This document shows positions 33,336-44,310 of a stretch of 64,000 bases of DNA, one piece after another; position 1 is the stretch's first letter, and every line of letters starts with the position of its first letter. The position numbers were made by a program, and so were the translations under genes. Under the pieces are notes generated by a model that searched no databases, was not told where the DNA came from, and worked only from the letters and a program-made list of their open reading frames with translations. Source of the stretch: Dermatemys mawii (Eukaryota > Chordata > Testudines > Dermatemydidae); NCBI GenBank assembly GCA_007922305.1, contig ML677348.1:14842616-14906615 (forward strand), given 5' to 3'.

Positions 33336-34086
33336 CCAGATATTTAAACAGGGAGTAACACAACTGAGTTACCTGATGAATGTGGATGAAGGAACAGAGG
33401 TTTGTGCTAAATGTCGAAGATTAGATTGTGGAATTTGTGCCACTGCTTGACATAGAAGATGCAAGGAGCTGCACTGCTTGTGGAAAAGCATGGAGAAGTT
33501 TGTGTCTCGGGTAGGCACATTTCAAATAAATGCTTGAGACATCTGGGAAGTGTGAACTTTGCAATAGCCATTAGACTGGCACAGTTTACTGCCCCCAAGT
33601 GCAGTATCTCCCACCTTCCTACTCCTCTGAGCCAACTTTTTGACTTAACACCCTGGAGGAGGTGTAATTTAGAGGAAACTTTCCCTGTGCTTCACAGAAC
33701 ATGGGCACTTCTACTGTGCAACTGCTCAAGGGCCTCCCATAACAAGTGCAAGGGCTCCTTGCATGGTCCCTGCCTCGTGCAGCTGTGCAAGAGCCACCAC
33801 AATCTAATTAACCTAACACTCGAGAGCGCAGCATGGATTCTTAGATCCTGATTTTGCAACTCTTGTGCATTGGAAAGCACTGGAAGCATAAAGAAGGCCC
33901 TTTGAAATGTCTGAACGGCCCACTTGCCACATTATTTTCAATGACAGCAGGACTGGGAGATGTCAGGATACACAAAGACCCTTTCACAAAGTGTAGCATG
34001 AGAACTAAAAGTTACCAACAGGGTAAAGGCTGTGCTAAGGAGTTAGGGCTATCCCTCAACCCTCTGTCTAATGCATTCACATAAAA
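33336..34086. other. No gene recognised
   Basis: A 130-residue plus frame (33459-33851) and an opposite frame overlap. The DNA there (gcaagggctccttgcatg, agctgtgcaagagccacc) looks like an old inverted interspersed repeat, not an exon. Confidence 0.35.
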
Positions 34087-34268
34087 CAGGGGTTCTCAAA
34101 CTGGGGGTCACGGAGTGCCTCCAGGGGGGTCGTGAGCTCCCGGCACCGCTTTAAAGCCACTGAATGCATTACTTCCGCATTCGGGGGCTTTTCGGCAGAC
34201 ATACAAGGGTCCGCTGCGGCACAGGAGGAAGGTAAAAAGGGTCGCGGTCTCAAAAAGTTTGAGAACTG
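34087..34268. mobile_element. hAT MITE (about 182 bp)
   Basis: Ends are CAGGGGTTCTCAAACTGGGG and AAAGTTTGAGAACTG, inverted repeats of a common vertebrate hAT type. The flanking 8-mers (acataaaa and ctaacaga) do not match, so the duplication has decayed or one end is off by a few bases. Confidence 0.75.
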
Positions 34269-35669
34269 CTAACAGAAAAGTATCCCCACGCTATTCAATA
34301 TAATTGTGATGATTTGGAGAAACTGTCTATTTACAATTCATACATTCTATCTGAGATTATGTACTCTCTGTGCGCTTAGACCCTTATTATTTGTACTGTA
34401 TGCTTCCCTTAAACTGCTTGTGCTAAGGAAATAGCTCTGGCAGTGGCTCCTGCATATCTGCCTATGAATAGATCGATTGTTAAAGACAATCAGCACCTGC
34501 ATAGATCTTGCCCAGGGAGAACAATGGAGTAACTGCGTCCTCCATACAACCAGTTTTCATCAAGGTTTCTGCACGGGGACTGAGGCTTGAAGGAAAAGAA
34601 TTTCCTCAGATGCAGGATGAAGAAACTATATGTTAATACTAGCATTTAAAAACTCAGAGGGGATCAGAGAGGCAAAGGCAGCTTGGGCCAGGTGAGAAGA
34701 ACAAACAGCATACTTTCATAGCAGAGGGGACCTCTTTGACTGCAGGGCCACTCACTGAAGAAGGAAGCTGGCTGCAGGAGACAGAGAGACTCCATGTTCC
34801 AGAAACAAAACCAAATACAGGAAAAGGATCCCAGATTCATTAAAAGACCCTGATCAAGTCCCAGAGAATACTCAAGAGTGGTGAGGACATTGAGGCACGG
34901 GATGATGTACAAGTGTTATATTGTTTTACTTAGAGCTGTATATAGTTCGTGTGCTGTCTAAGTAAAAAGTAACTGCACCAGAAACCTTTTGCAAAGCCCT
35001 TGTTTTTGCTTTCCTGGAGAGGTAGACTGGAGCTTGGAGAAGGGCTGCGCTTAAGCAGAGGGGAGCTAGCTCTCATTAGAGGACCTATGCAGTTGGCCTT
35101 TAGGGTCACCACCCTCAGAAAGTGGTGCTAGAAACAAAATCCGTACCCCAAGAGTGTGGCTAGAACCCAGAACCAGAGACAATGTCAGAACCAGAGGTAA
35201 TGCCAGAACCAGAGTATGTCTACATGGAAGTTGGAGGTTTGATCAGAGACCCAGACCTCAGCACAGGCTAGCAATGTGAGTATATGTCCAGGGTTCTGGT
35301 CAGGTCATATTTTCACTGCTATTTTTAGCAATACTAGCGAGATTAAAGATTGTGTGACCACCACAAACTGCGATCACATCTCTGATTGCAGTGAAATACC
35401 CTGAGGAAAGCTTAAAAGCACATGGGTGGATCCAGCTTGCAGGACCCAAACACAGCAGTCTAGTGAGTATCCAGCAGAGGGAGCTCTATCAGGTTAGTGA
35501 CAATAGTGTTTACCCTTTAGCAGAAGATAATAGGCCAGATTCTCAGTTAGTGTTAATTAGTGCAGTTCCATGGAGCTCAATGGACCAATGCTAGTTCACA
35601 CCAGCTGAGGGGCTGGACTCATCGTTAGTAGAAGTGTGGTGGTGGGGTGGGGGAGCTCAATGTCTAGAG
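34269..35669. other. No gene recognised
   Basis: Mostly unassigned. A foldback-like unit lies at about 35530-35620 ('aggccagattctcagttag' to 'cagctgaggggctggact'). Confidence 0.35.
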
Positions 35670-35753
35670 AGGCAATGTTACCTGTGGACATAGCACTGGA
35701 CTAGGCCACAGGAGACCTGTATTCTGTTCCTAGATCTGCAGCTATCTGTTGGG
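35670..35753 (+). repeat. Cry-type tRNA-derived SINE, 5' part
   Basis: A tRNA-like promoter region: an A-box-like 'tggacatagcactgga', then 'ggagacctgtattctgttcc' covering the B box. It breaks off at 'atctgttggg' where a CR1 begins. The rest of the SINE resumes at 36525. Confidence 0.7.
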
Positions 35754-36524
35754 GGAATCTCTTCCCTCGCTCCTGCCCCCAATAGATCCAAGGTCAGAAG
35801 GAATCATTATGATTGTCTAGTTTGGCCTCCCATATAGCACAGGCTGTAGAACTTCTCCAAAATAATTCCTTCGTGAATTGTGCACACCGTCGGATTCCAG
35901 CAGCAATTGCACCAGTGCCACACACTACCCAATAACCTCTCTACTTCTACTTGAGACTTCCCTGTTTATGTTTCCAAAGATCGCATTAGTCCTTTTGGGC
36001 ACAGTTTGAGCTGGGAGCTCCTGCCTGTTGATATTCTACCATGCCCCCAAAGTCAGAGTCACTGCTTCCCAGGATAGAATTCTCTATCCTATCAGTACAG
36101 CTGTAATGGTTCCTCACTCTCCAGTGAGGTGGGAGTCCACTCTGCCTCACTACTGCAGGCAACAATAGTTGGGCTCAGGATCCCCTGGCTGAGGCAGAGC
36201 AACAAGCAGTCCACTTTCCATACACACATATTGATTGGCATTAATTATATTACCCTCCTTTAATTCTTTATATGAAGTCCTGTATCTGCTGCTCCATTAA
36301 CTCGCCCAGGATTCATGTCCAACTGATAGGCCTAGAATTATCCAGGTCGTTCAGGTTTAAATATTAGCACAACATTAGCTTTCTTCCAATCTTCTGGAAC
36401 TTCCCCAGTGTTCCAAGACTTATTGAAAATCAAACTTAATGGTCTAGCAAGCTCCTCAGCCAGCTCTTTTAAAAAACCCTTGAGTGCAAGTTATACAGAG
36501 CTGCTCATTTAAAAATAATAAAAT
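35754..36524 (-). mobile_element. CR1 LINE inserted in a SINE
   Basis: Antisense CR1 of an older subfamily: the 3' end 'caaggtcagaaggaatcatt', then 'gatcgcattagtccttttgg', 'cagagtcactgcttcccagg', and the reverse-transcriptase part 'ttagctttcttccaatcttc', 'tggaacttccccagtgttcc'. It separates the two parts of one Cry SINE. Possible short duplication: aatctctt at the left and aaaatctt at the right. Confidence 0.78.
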
Positions 36525-36655
36525 CTTGAGCTAAGTCACTTGTCCTGGCTGTGCCTCGTTTTCCCCTAAAATGGGGGCAATGAGACTGACCTCCTTTCTA
36601 AAGCACTTTGAGATCTAATGATGAAAAACACTATGTATGATTAGGTTAGTATTAT
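36525..36655 (+). repeat. Cry-type SINE, 3' part
   Basis: 'cttgagctaagtcacttgtc', 'tgtgcctcgttttcccctaa', 'ctgacctcctttctaaagca' and 'ctttgagatctaatgatgaa' form the body and 3' end of the SINE whose first part is at 35670-35753. Confidence 0.75.
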
Positions 36656-36776
36656 ATTTTTAGGCCACTGATTGTTTGCTGGTCCCTTTGGTGACTGTTT
36701 AAGTTAAGCTGTGCAAATACAGAAATAATGTTGCTGTGGGAGATGATTTCTTGTTTGCGAATAAGATAAGGGTCCT

Positions 36777-37471
36777 TGTAGCGGGGTGCCTACCCACTCC
36801 CAGGTAGAAGGGGTTACAACAGCCCAGGAAAGGCTTGTGGGTGGGAGCAAGCAAGCTCCCAGGCTGATTAGAAGCAGGATCAGCTGGGTGGCCACGCCCC
36901 AAACAGATCGGCAGGCCCTTATAAAAGGATTGAGGGGCAGGGGCCTGAGAGACCTAGTCTCCTTCTCCATCTGAGGTGGCAGACAGGCCTGGCTGCAGGG
37001 GAAGCCTAAGGAGACCCGGAGTGGAGCAGGACTGGGGCTAGGCTAGAGGAGCTCCAGCCTGGAAACCCCCAGGCTGCGGGGCCTGGTAGATGGTCCCACA
37101 AGGGATACGGGGTTGCAAGGGCAGCCCCGGGGCAAGCAGAGGCAGCAGGCCAACCCCCCTTGCCGGTGATGAGTGGCAATTAGACTGCAGTCTGCCCCAG
37201 GGAATGGGGGTAAGTGGTGACTGACAGTTGCCTAGATTGAGGCAAGGTGAGGGTAGACGGTGGGGGTTCCCCGGGGAGGGGAGACCCCAAGACGGTGGTG
37301 GTATTGTGGGGCACAGCACCCGAGGTAAGAGGGCACCAAGACCCAGGGAGGGGCAGCGGTGCCAGTAACGAGTGTCACCAAACCCAGAAGAGGGCGCTCA
37401 GGGGGCTGGACCAAGCTAATTCCCAGAAGGATCAGCAGGAGGTGCCGAGGGTGAGTCACCGCAGGCTTATA
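36777..37471 (+). mobile_element. Solo LTR, family A (695 bp), perfect 5-bp duplication
   Basis: It begins TGTAGCGGGGTGCC and ends CAGGCTTATA (the terminal CA has become TA). It is flanked by identical gtcct at 36772-36776 and 37472-37476. TATAAAAG lies at 36920-36927. The sequence is related, in opposite orientation, to the LTRs at 25332-26092 and 55624-56313. A minus frame of 93 residues and other frames here are compositional. No internal retroelement region is attached. Confidence 0.9.
36920..36927 (+). promoter_or_regulatory. TATA box of the solo LTR
   Basis: TATAAAAG about 144 bp after the LTR start, where the U3 promoter of an LTR is expected. The equivalent box in the 55.6-kb copy is at 56151-56157 on the minus strand. 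Confidence 0.65.
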
Positions 37472-37476
37472 GTCCT

Positions 37477-37866
37477 AAATAGCTGAAGATCAGTATATAG
37501 GTTCATAGCAAAGATCAGAAAAATCTTTATAAAGGATCACATAATCCCAGAGATCTAACCTTATTGTTATCTTATATTATCCTGTCACATAAGGAAGATA
37601 CAGGAGCCTAGAGGAAGTTTCAGCCTTCCCCTTCAAAGTGTGTTCAGCACGGGTACCAGACATCCCGTATAGAAACATATCTAAATGGGTCACACCTCAT
37701 GACAGTGTGTATTTATAAATAAAAGCACTCAGGTAGTGTTCATTATTGCTGTGCTATAGTGAGGAAGGGAATCCAGTATAGAGGAAATATTACAATAACC
37801 ATATACAAAAATTGCACAGACGTGTAAATCTACACAACAGACAGATCTTCCTCAGATACTATAGAG
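37477..37866. other. No recognisable feature
   Basis: Spacer between the family A LTR and the following hAT element. Confidence 0.35.
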
Positions 37867-38128
37867 CACTGGTGGGCAACTTGCGGCCCATGAGCCGCAC
37901 GCAGCGCGTCAGGATAATCTGTTTACTTTTGCACAGCTGCCTGCAGCTCCCAGTGGCCACAGCTGACTGCTCCTGGCCAATGGGAGTTGCGGGAAGCGGT
38001 GCAGGCTGTCACTTCCCACAGCTAATGGCAAACCGTGGCCACTGGGAGCTGTGGGCAGCCATGCAAATGTAAACAAATGGTCTGGCTGCCCGCTAGCGGA
38101 CTACCCTGATGGGCTGCAGGTTACCCTC
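37867..38128. mobile_element. hAT non-autonomous palindromic element
   Basis: It starts cactggtgggcaacttgcgg and ends ctgatgggctgcaggttacc, with long internal inverted segments ('gctcccagtggccacagct' against 'ccgtggccactgggagctgt'). Flanks ctatagag and cgatagcag may be a decayed 8-bp duplication. The same family hosts the MITE at 59.6 kb. Confidence 0.75.
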
Positions 38129-38523
38129 GATAGCAGTGGTGGGTAAGAGAGTTTCATATCAACTGAACAACAGTAAAATAGATCCTATTCATAAATAACT
38201 TTGTCAGGCACACAAGCAACAGATGAGATCTATAACATAAGGGAAACATAAAGTTCAGGGAGCAGTTAGGAGGCCACAATAAACACATGGGTATATATGC
38301 ATATATCAAGAGCTTAGAAGTTCTTAACTATATTTTTGATTTACTTTCCTTAGTCACATTCAAATTTATGAAAACCTATTTGCTTAATTCCTTAGCCGGT
38401 GGCCTTCCACTGTGTCAAATTTGATATTGGAGCACTGAAGTGAATGCCTATTCTAGTAGGGAGATTTTACTGTTTTCTAATACAGGGCATAAAACATATA
38501 TTAGACGTCTAATGAATCATTAA
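38129..38523. other. No recognisable feature
   Basis: AT-rich spacer. Confidence 0.35.
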
Positions 38524-38528
38524 ATACC

Positions 38529-38925
38529 TGTGACAGGGCATGCTTTGTCCCCATCCTCTAATGCCCCAGAGACTGCTCAGATTCACTTTCTTGTAGCGTT
38601 CAAGCTGCGTTTTATTCTAAACCCTTTATCCACCCCAGAACAATGCAATGTCACAGATTTAAATTCCTCCATCTTTCAGCCCTTATTTACTAGGTCTCTA
38701 GGAGGAAAAGAGCTCCATCTCCCTCTTCCAGGCTCAGCTAGCTTGTCTTCATTCTTTCTTCTTGGCTTTTATCAGGTTGGTCAGCTGAGGGCTAATTGGT
38801 TCCTTACCTCTCCAGCCCCTCCTTCTGATTAGCTAAGTATTCAATCAGCCATCACTGAGGGCATTAATTGAGGCTCCAGTGATCAGAATGCTGACCCACC
38901 TGTTGGATCTCAGCACTCCGTTACA
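38529..38925 (-). mobile_element. Solo LTR, family C (397 bp)
   Basis: Runs from TGTGACAGGGCATG to CACTCCGTTACA, with TG...CA ends. Flanks are atacc (38524-38528) and atatc (38926-38930), four of five identical. AATAAA on the minus strand (about 38610-38620) and a TATA-like GATAAAAG (about 38770) suggest minus orientation. A 100-residue plus frame across it has no known domain. Confidence 0.75.
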
Positions 38926-38930
38926 ATATC

Positions 38931-40076
38931 CTTGAAATGTACCCTATTTTTCTTTAATATTTGAGCGTAGATCCTCACATTGTTCAACCCTGCATAATTC
39001 CTTGATTTCAGTGGAGCTAGGTCAATTTACAGCAGCTGGAGAACCTGGCTTTTAGTTGCTGAGACATTCTGGACACACCACTCAGTGAGGCTGGAGGCAG
39101 AATAGACAGCACTTAGGGAACAAAAATTAAAAACCTTTTTGTACAAGAAGTAGCTTCTCTTCTCTTTCTCTCTTGCAAAGGGTAGAGCTCATTCTCTGGG
39201 GAGACACTTAAAAATTAATTTACTCTTGAAACAAACATACGTTCTCCGATAATATCCTATGTGAATTAAACATACTTTTTTAAATTTAAAAAATGAACAA
39301 AAAATAAATAAGGACTCTAACTCATCCAGGGCTTGTCACTTTCTTAATGGCAGAGCTGTCATTCCAATGTATGAACAGCCTTGCACGGACAATATGAAAG
39401 CCGTTAACTCTGGCTAAAATTGCATTATTTTTCCCTATTGCTCATAAAGTAAACATTGACTATACCCTGGGCAGGAATTAATACCATTATATTTGCATAA
39501 CCAAGAAAGAGAAATTAAATAGAAGCCAACCAACAAGAAAATGGGTTGCACAGTTTAGGCCAATTCTTTTTCATTCCTTCCAGTTTGTGTTATAATGATG
39601 CAGGCACAACCATCAGACTTTCATCTTTCCTTTACTATTCACAAACGTTGCTTGGATACAACAATGATAATGTTACAGAAAAACCAGAGAAAAATAGCTA
39701 GATATAGCTGGGTAATTAGGCCTTGATCCTGCCACGAGATCCACAAAGTCTTGAGCTCTGTACCCACACGGAGCTCGTTGTCGGATTGGGGCTTTAATTA
39801 GTGAGATGATAGAATACAAAAGAGTGAGAAAAATGAAAAGGAAGATGGAAAACTTTAAAAAGTTGGACACTGAGGGCTTGTCTATACGGTAGGATAATGT
39901 GTCCGGGGGAGGGGTGGAGGAGGGTAAAGATGGAAATGTGCTGTCTGTGGCTAAAGTGTCTTTCAAACACTGGACATTTTCAGAGCAAATTTTCAAATAT
40001 GCATCTAAAATTGTATGTCAAAAATGGCATGGTCAAGATTTTGCATTAGCACTTTTGTTTGCCCATTTCTAAAGTC
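38931..40076. other. No gene recognised
   Basis: AT-rich. A foldback-like phrase occurs near 38970-39050. At 39873-39900 'gggcttgtctatacggtag' resembles one end of a Harbinger MITE without a partner. Confidence 0.35.
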
Positions 40077-40084
40077 TGCCAAAC

Positions 40085-40208
40085 TAGGGTTACCATATAC
40101 CAAGTGTGAAAAATCAGGATCCGGGGTGGGGGATAATAGGAGCCTACATAAGAAAAAGCCCCAAATATCAGGACTGTCCTTATAAAATTGGGACATCTGG
40201 TCCCCCTG
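40085..40208 (-). mobile_element. 124-bp hAT MITE (TAGGGTGACC family)
   Basis: Inverted copy of the family at 23322-23444 and 59607-59730. Ends are TAGGGTTACCATAT and CATCTGGTCCCCCTG. It is flanked by identical tgccaaac at 40077-40084 and 40209-40216, a perfect 8-bp duplication. Confidence 0.93.
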
Positions 40209-40373
40209 TGCCAAACCCTGAAATTGCATGTGTAAATTGCATTGCACATAATCTGTGGCCAAAACTCTGCACAAGTAAGTTCACAAGCCAGAATGAGACC
40301 ACTTTGAAACTTTTCCATATGTTTATATAGGATTTAGCACAATGGGGTTTTGACTTGGTTGACGTCTCCAAAG

Positions 40374-40787
40374 CAGTGGTTTTCAACGTTTTGTCACTTG
40401 CGGACCCCTACATTTCAAATGGAAGTGCAGACCCCTTTGGAAATGCAACCTGTGGTCTGCGGACTCCTACCGTAAAAGTCTTAGACTGAAAACAGACTGA
40501 ACAGAATTAAACTATAAATGCTTCATGTGTTTGGCATGGTATTTGACGCAATGTGCAAAAGTGCGCTAAACTATGGGCTTCTATGGTGATGACAACACTT
40601 CTGGGTTTTGACCTGTAGGTGGGGGTATTCACATACTTTTGATTGATCAGAAAAATGGCATGCCTTTTCTGGGATCTGAAACTTTATTTTCATAGTCACC
40701 TTTCATGGATCCCTTAGACTTAGTCTGTGGACCTCCAGGGGTCAGTGGACCTCCAGAGGTCTGTGGACCATAAGTTAAAAAGCACTG
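40374..40787. mobile_element. 414-bp hAT non-autonomous element
   Basis: Ends are CAGTGGTTTTCAACGTTTTG and TAAGTTAAAAAGCACTG. Flanks are ctccaaag (40366-40373) and ctctaaag (40788-40795), seven of eight identical. The interior carries repeated words 'gtggacctccaggggtcagt' and 'gtggacctccagaggtctgt' near the right end. It has no transposase. It lies only about 70 bp from the BED-hAT transposase relic but is closed by its own duplication, so it is a separate insertion. Confidence 0.9.
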
Positions 40788-40859
40788 CTCTAAAGGATTA
40801 CTGCAATATGAATGCTAAATATTGCTACTAGTAAATAGTGTGTTTAAAGTGAAAGGATG

Positions 40860-42376
40860 AATTCATTCTCACCATTTATCCCACTGATTCCAGAAGATAT
40901 CTGAATTTCTTATGTCTTTGTTATTTCATGAGGATAAGTCTTAGTTCAAAATCTAAATTGGACGTTAAAGTAGGTGCTTCTATTTTATTCAGTAATTTTA
41001 CCATTAAATTCCTGTCCCAACTGATGTGTTTTTTGTATTCATTCCCTACCATGAGGTTGGCCAGGTATAAAAGAGTGGCCTAAAATTTCTTGTTACTCTT
41101 CCTATTTATTCTTAAATGAAGGTGGGGGAGAGGGAATGCAGAATTTCCAATTTTGTATGTCCTTTTAAAAAGGCTCTCTCCCAACTCTGTCATAGTCACT
41201 GATATCTGAGAGTTCAAATGTTATTTTCTACATGTCCTGCCCAATGCTATTCTTGTTACATTTCTGACCTGGGATTAAGGCCTTTTCAATATGTTATGTT
41301 AAGGATCAGCCTTACTGTTTAGCTGTAATGTCTCCAGAAATCCATTTACCTTGTTAGTCGGTCTAAGCCTCCCAAGCAAACAAGCATCCTATATCCTTTC
41401 TTTATGGTTCATTTTTCTAACCATTAGATCCTGTAGTGGAATTGCTAGTTTGTATTCCCTCTGCAAAAGTATAATATTGTGTTTGTAATGTAATCAGTTT
41501 TGCCATCCAATAATTTTGTATTGTGTATCCTTGCAAATAGCTTGAGTTTCCATCAAATTTACTTGCTGTTTGAGATTAATAATAGGCGGTCACAATTTGG
41601 ACCAATATTCTGCTGTTTCGGTTTCAGATGTAAATCAATAGCAACAAGTAGGAATCCTTTTTTCCCCTCTTTGAATGTTTATAACCAATTGGGGGTAATT
41701 TCTCATGTTTGGCCAACCATCGTGCATCAATATTATTGTTGATTCTTTTAGTTCTTTCTTTAAACTTTTCTTTTATTTCACATCTTGTAGCAGACTTCTA
41801 AGATTATATCTCTGGCAAAGGACTTCAGTCAGTTTTCCAAAAGGCTCATTTTGTGCTATGTTGAAGGCAATGTTGTTAGTGTAAAAGAAGGTTGCAACTT
41901 TCGCATCAAGTTCAACTGCTTTATCAAGTTCAACACCTTTTCATCTGCTTTTATAAAAGAATCATCAGTTGATCTTTACCATTTTTGGGGCATTGAAGAT
42001 GAACAGAGACTGCTCCTGAATGATACTGATGTTGAACAGTAGTCGAAAGCCTTGAGCAGAGACTTAAGTGATGACTGCAACTACATTTGGATGATAATGA
42101 TGATGGCATAAAAATGTCTCGCTTGCAGGATCATAAAACTTGTTAACATTCTGCTTGGCCCCCTTCAATAGATAGTTTCATTCACTGGCACATTTGACTT
42201 TGAAGAATTCAAAGAAATAGATTTTCTGCATTTTTTAGATAAGCATAAATCCTTTCCGTCTTGCTGGTCAGCATTCCTTGGCAGTGTTTATCTTTCGCAT
42301 TAGAAGGATATTGTGTTTTCATTACTTCATTCCACTGAACCACTTGTTTCCTACCACTTCCCTCACTTTTAGCCAT
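40860..42376 (-). pseudogene. BED-finger hAT transposase relic
   Basis: hAT transposases bind element ends through an N-terminal BED zinc finger and cut with an RNase H-like core. On the minus strand an ATG at 42374-42376 opens a frame with VVQWNEVMKT, then KHCQGMLTSKTERIYAYLKN, a degenerate BED finger, up to a stop at 42209-42211. After frame changes, VELDAKVATFFYTNNIAF and FGKLTEVLCQRYNL lie at 41780-41915. The continuous block KKELKESTIILMHDGWPNMR lies at 41641-41775, where the Asp of MHDGW is the likely first catalytic acidic residue. The C-terminal part down to about 40860 is much more decayed and the conserved dimerisation block was not recognised. Terminal repeats were not identified. 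Stops and frameshifts rule out activity. Confidence 0.68.
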
Positions 42377-43011
42377 GTTGACTTAAATAGGTTATGTACT
42401 GATTTTTGATAAACACTAAACATTAATCACCCATTTGCAGTTTTGATCTGCAGCTTTCACATTTACTACAGTTGAAATGAGGAACACCCACCTAGCAAAC
42501 TGAACACTGCAAGGACAGAGCACTCAAAACTAGGATATACTAGTTAGCTGTAGACAGACCACCATATTTTTGCGGTTCTTCCCACATTCCAGATACTTCT
42601 AGAGTCTAGCAACTCATAACTCCATTTCTGTTCATAACTCCATCCACTCCCCACTCCAACATCCAATGACTGTTAATTCCACTACTTGTCACAGCTGTCT
42701 CTAATCACTGATAATTCCATCTATTTCGCTCCCCCCTAAGATTTTTGGAGATTTATATAACATTCTTATAATTTCCTAATAGTCATAGCAAGAACCTTGA
42801 TGTAATTGCTGCCGTTGGAATAGTTTTCTCTTGGAACAGTTTTCATTAACAAACTGAAATAAGCAGCTTATTTTTTCCAGTATTCAAACGTTCGATATAT
42901 GTTCATGGAAATACTTCCAGATTACATAGATGTTCAACACATGAACTGCCCTCCAATTAAAACCTAGTCATTTTTTACTGCAAAAAACCTGGAGTTTCCA
43001 TACCTGAATCA
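42377..43011. other. No recognisable feature
   Basis: AT-rich spacer upstream of the hAT transposase start. It may contain the 5' non-coding part and terminal repeat of that element, not recognised. Confidence 0.35.
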
Positions 43012-43262
43012 CAAAAAAGAACTAGATACATTCCTGGAGGATAGATCCATCACTGTTTATTAGCCAGGATGGACTAATTGGCCAGGTGTCCATCGCCTTT
43101 GTTTGCCAGAAGCTGGGAATGGGTGACAGGGGATGGATCACTTGATGATTATCTGTTCTGTTCATTCCCTCTGGGGCACCTGTCATTAACCACTGTTGGA
43201 AGACAGGATACTGGGCTAGATGGACTTTTGGTCTGACCTAGTATGGCCGTTCATATGTGTTG
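43012..43262 (+). mobile_element. CR1 LINE 3' end
   Basis: Contains 'aactagatacattcctggag', 'gtttattagccaggatgga', 'gaatgggtgacaggggatgg', 'gaagacaggatactgggcta' and a tail 'tatggccgttcatatgtgtt'. It is truncated 5' in the last codons of ORF2. Confidence 0.85.
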
Positions 43263-43944
43263 TTCATATATATGCATACACATGTTCAGTGCTTTGAAAC
43301 CTAACTGTTCTAGTGTTCAGATGACTCACCTTTTGCACTAACAGTCTGCATTTTCTAAAGGTATTAAGAAAAAACCCACATACAGGTCAAATTAGAGGCT
43401 TACAACACTAGCTAAGAATGATTGAGCTCTGAAATGTAGGTTCTTCTGCCTTGTGCATACATTATTAAACATTAACGAATGCCTTGGAGTGGCTTATTGC
43501 TCTATTATCTGTTTTGAAAATGAATTATTAGTGAAACTGACATTTCTAAGGTTAACCAGCTAAAGGATCGTGTGGTGTGATGACCCCAGAGTTACCTCAC
43601 CTGATGGAGTATTTTTGCTTCTAGTTCAAATGAACAAATCTGCCTTTCCAATTATCTCATAATTTGTTTCTGCCATATTCACCCTGGGGTTTGGGCCCAT
43701 TATCTCAGGATAGAAACAGAAATTGGCTGCGTTGCAACGTCTAAGCAGAAATCTGCTTTTAATTCTTTTCATTAAAGCTCCATCTGCCTCTTTTCACCAA
43801 GATAAATTCTCAACGGCTTCTTAGATAGTTTTGTAGAATTGTACTTGTCACCTGTAGTGTTGATGCTCATTATGTAAAGGTGTAGACACCGAGCAAACTT
43901 CTTTACTGAAGTGTTAGGAACATAGGGTGGTATCCACGAAAAGA
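43263..43944. other. No recognisable feature
   Basis: AT-rich spacer. Confidence 0.35.
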
Positions 43945-44300
43945 CTTAGCTGTTGCATTGTTGAGTGACATGGCACCTAACTTTTAGGCACCTAGAAAAT
44001 CCAAGCACAACACTGTGATCCCCAAAGCAGAGTAGGTGCCTAGGCTCCCTGTACAATGAATAGGAAAAGATGGGTACCTAAGCATGCAGTCCACAGAAGC
44101 CATGCAGAAGCCACAGAGGCCTACAGAGAGGAAGCACTGCACATGCCCAGAGGCAGAAACATAGGTACCCTGGGAACTTTTATTCTGAAAAAAATAGGCG
44201 CAGAGTGAGTTTAGGCACCTCAGGCTTTGATGGGAATGTTGTGGATTGTAGTGGAGCCAAACCAGAGACTTAGGTGCGTAAGTACTTGCAGGGATTCGAC
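43945..44300. repeat. Turtle interspersed repeat with 'taggcacct' ends
   Basis: It shares its right end with the longer repeat at 51040-51900: 'gtgagtttaggcacctcag', 'gtggattgtagtggagcc' and 'cttaggtgcgtaagtac'. The left side also has inverted 'ttttaggcacct' words. It is probably a deletion derivative of a DNA transposon, class not proven. The 160-residue minus frame over 43984-44466 runs across this repeat into CR1 and is not a gene. Confidence 0.5.
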
Positions 44301-44310
44301 TTCTAGAAAT

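Noticed and set aside
33459..33851. 130-residue plus frame as a host gene
   Set aside because: The DNA has inverted-repeat character and no known domain; an opposite frame overlaps.
39873..39900. Harbinger MITE left end (gggcttgtctatacggtag)
   Set aside because: Only about 20 bp similar, without interior or opposite end.
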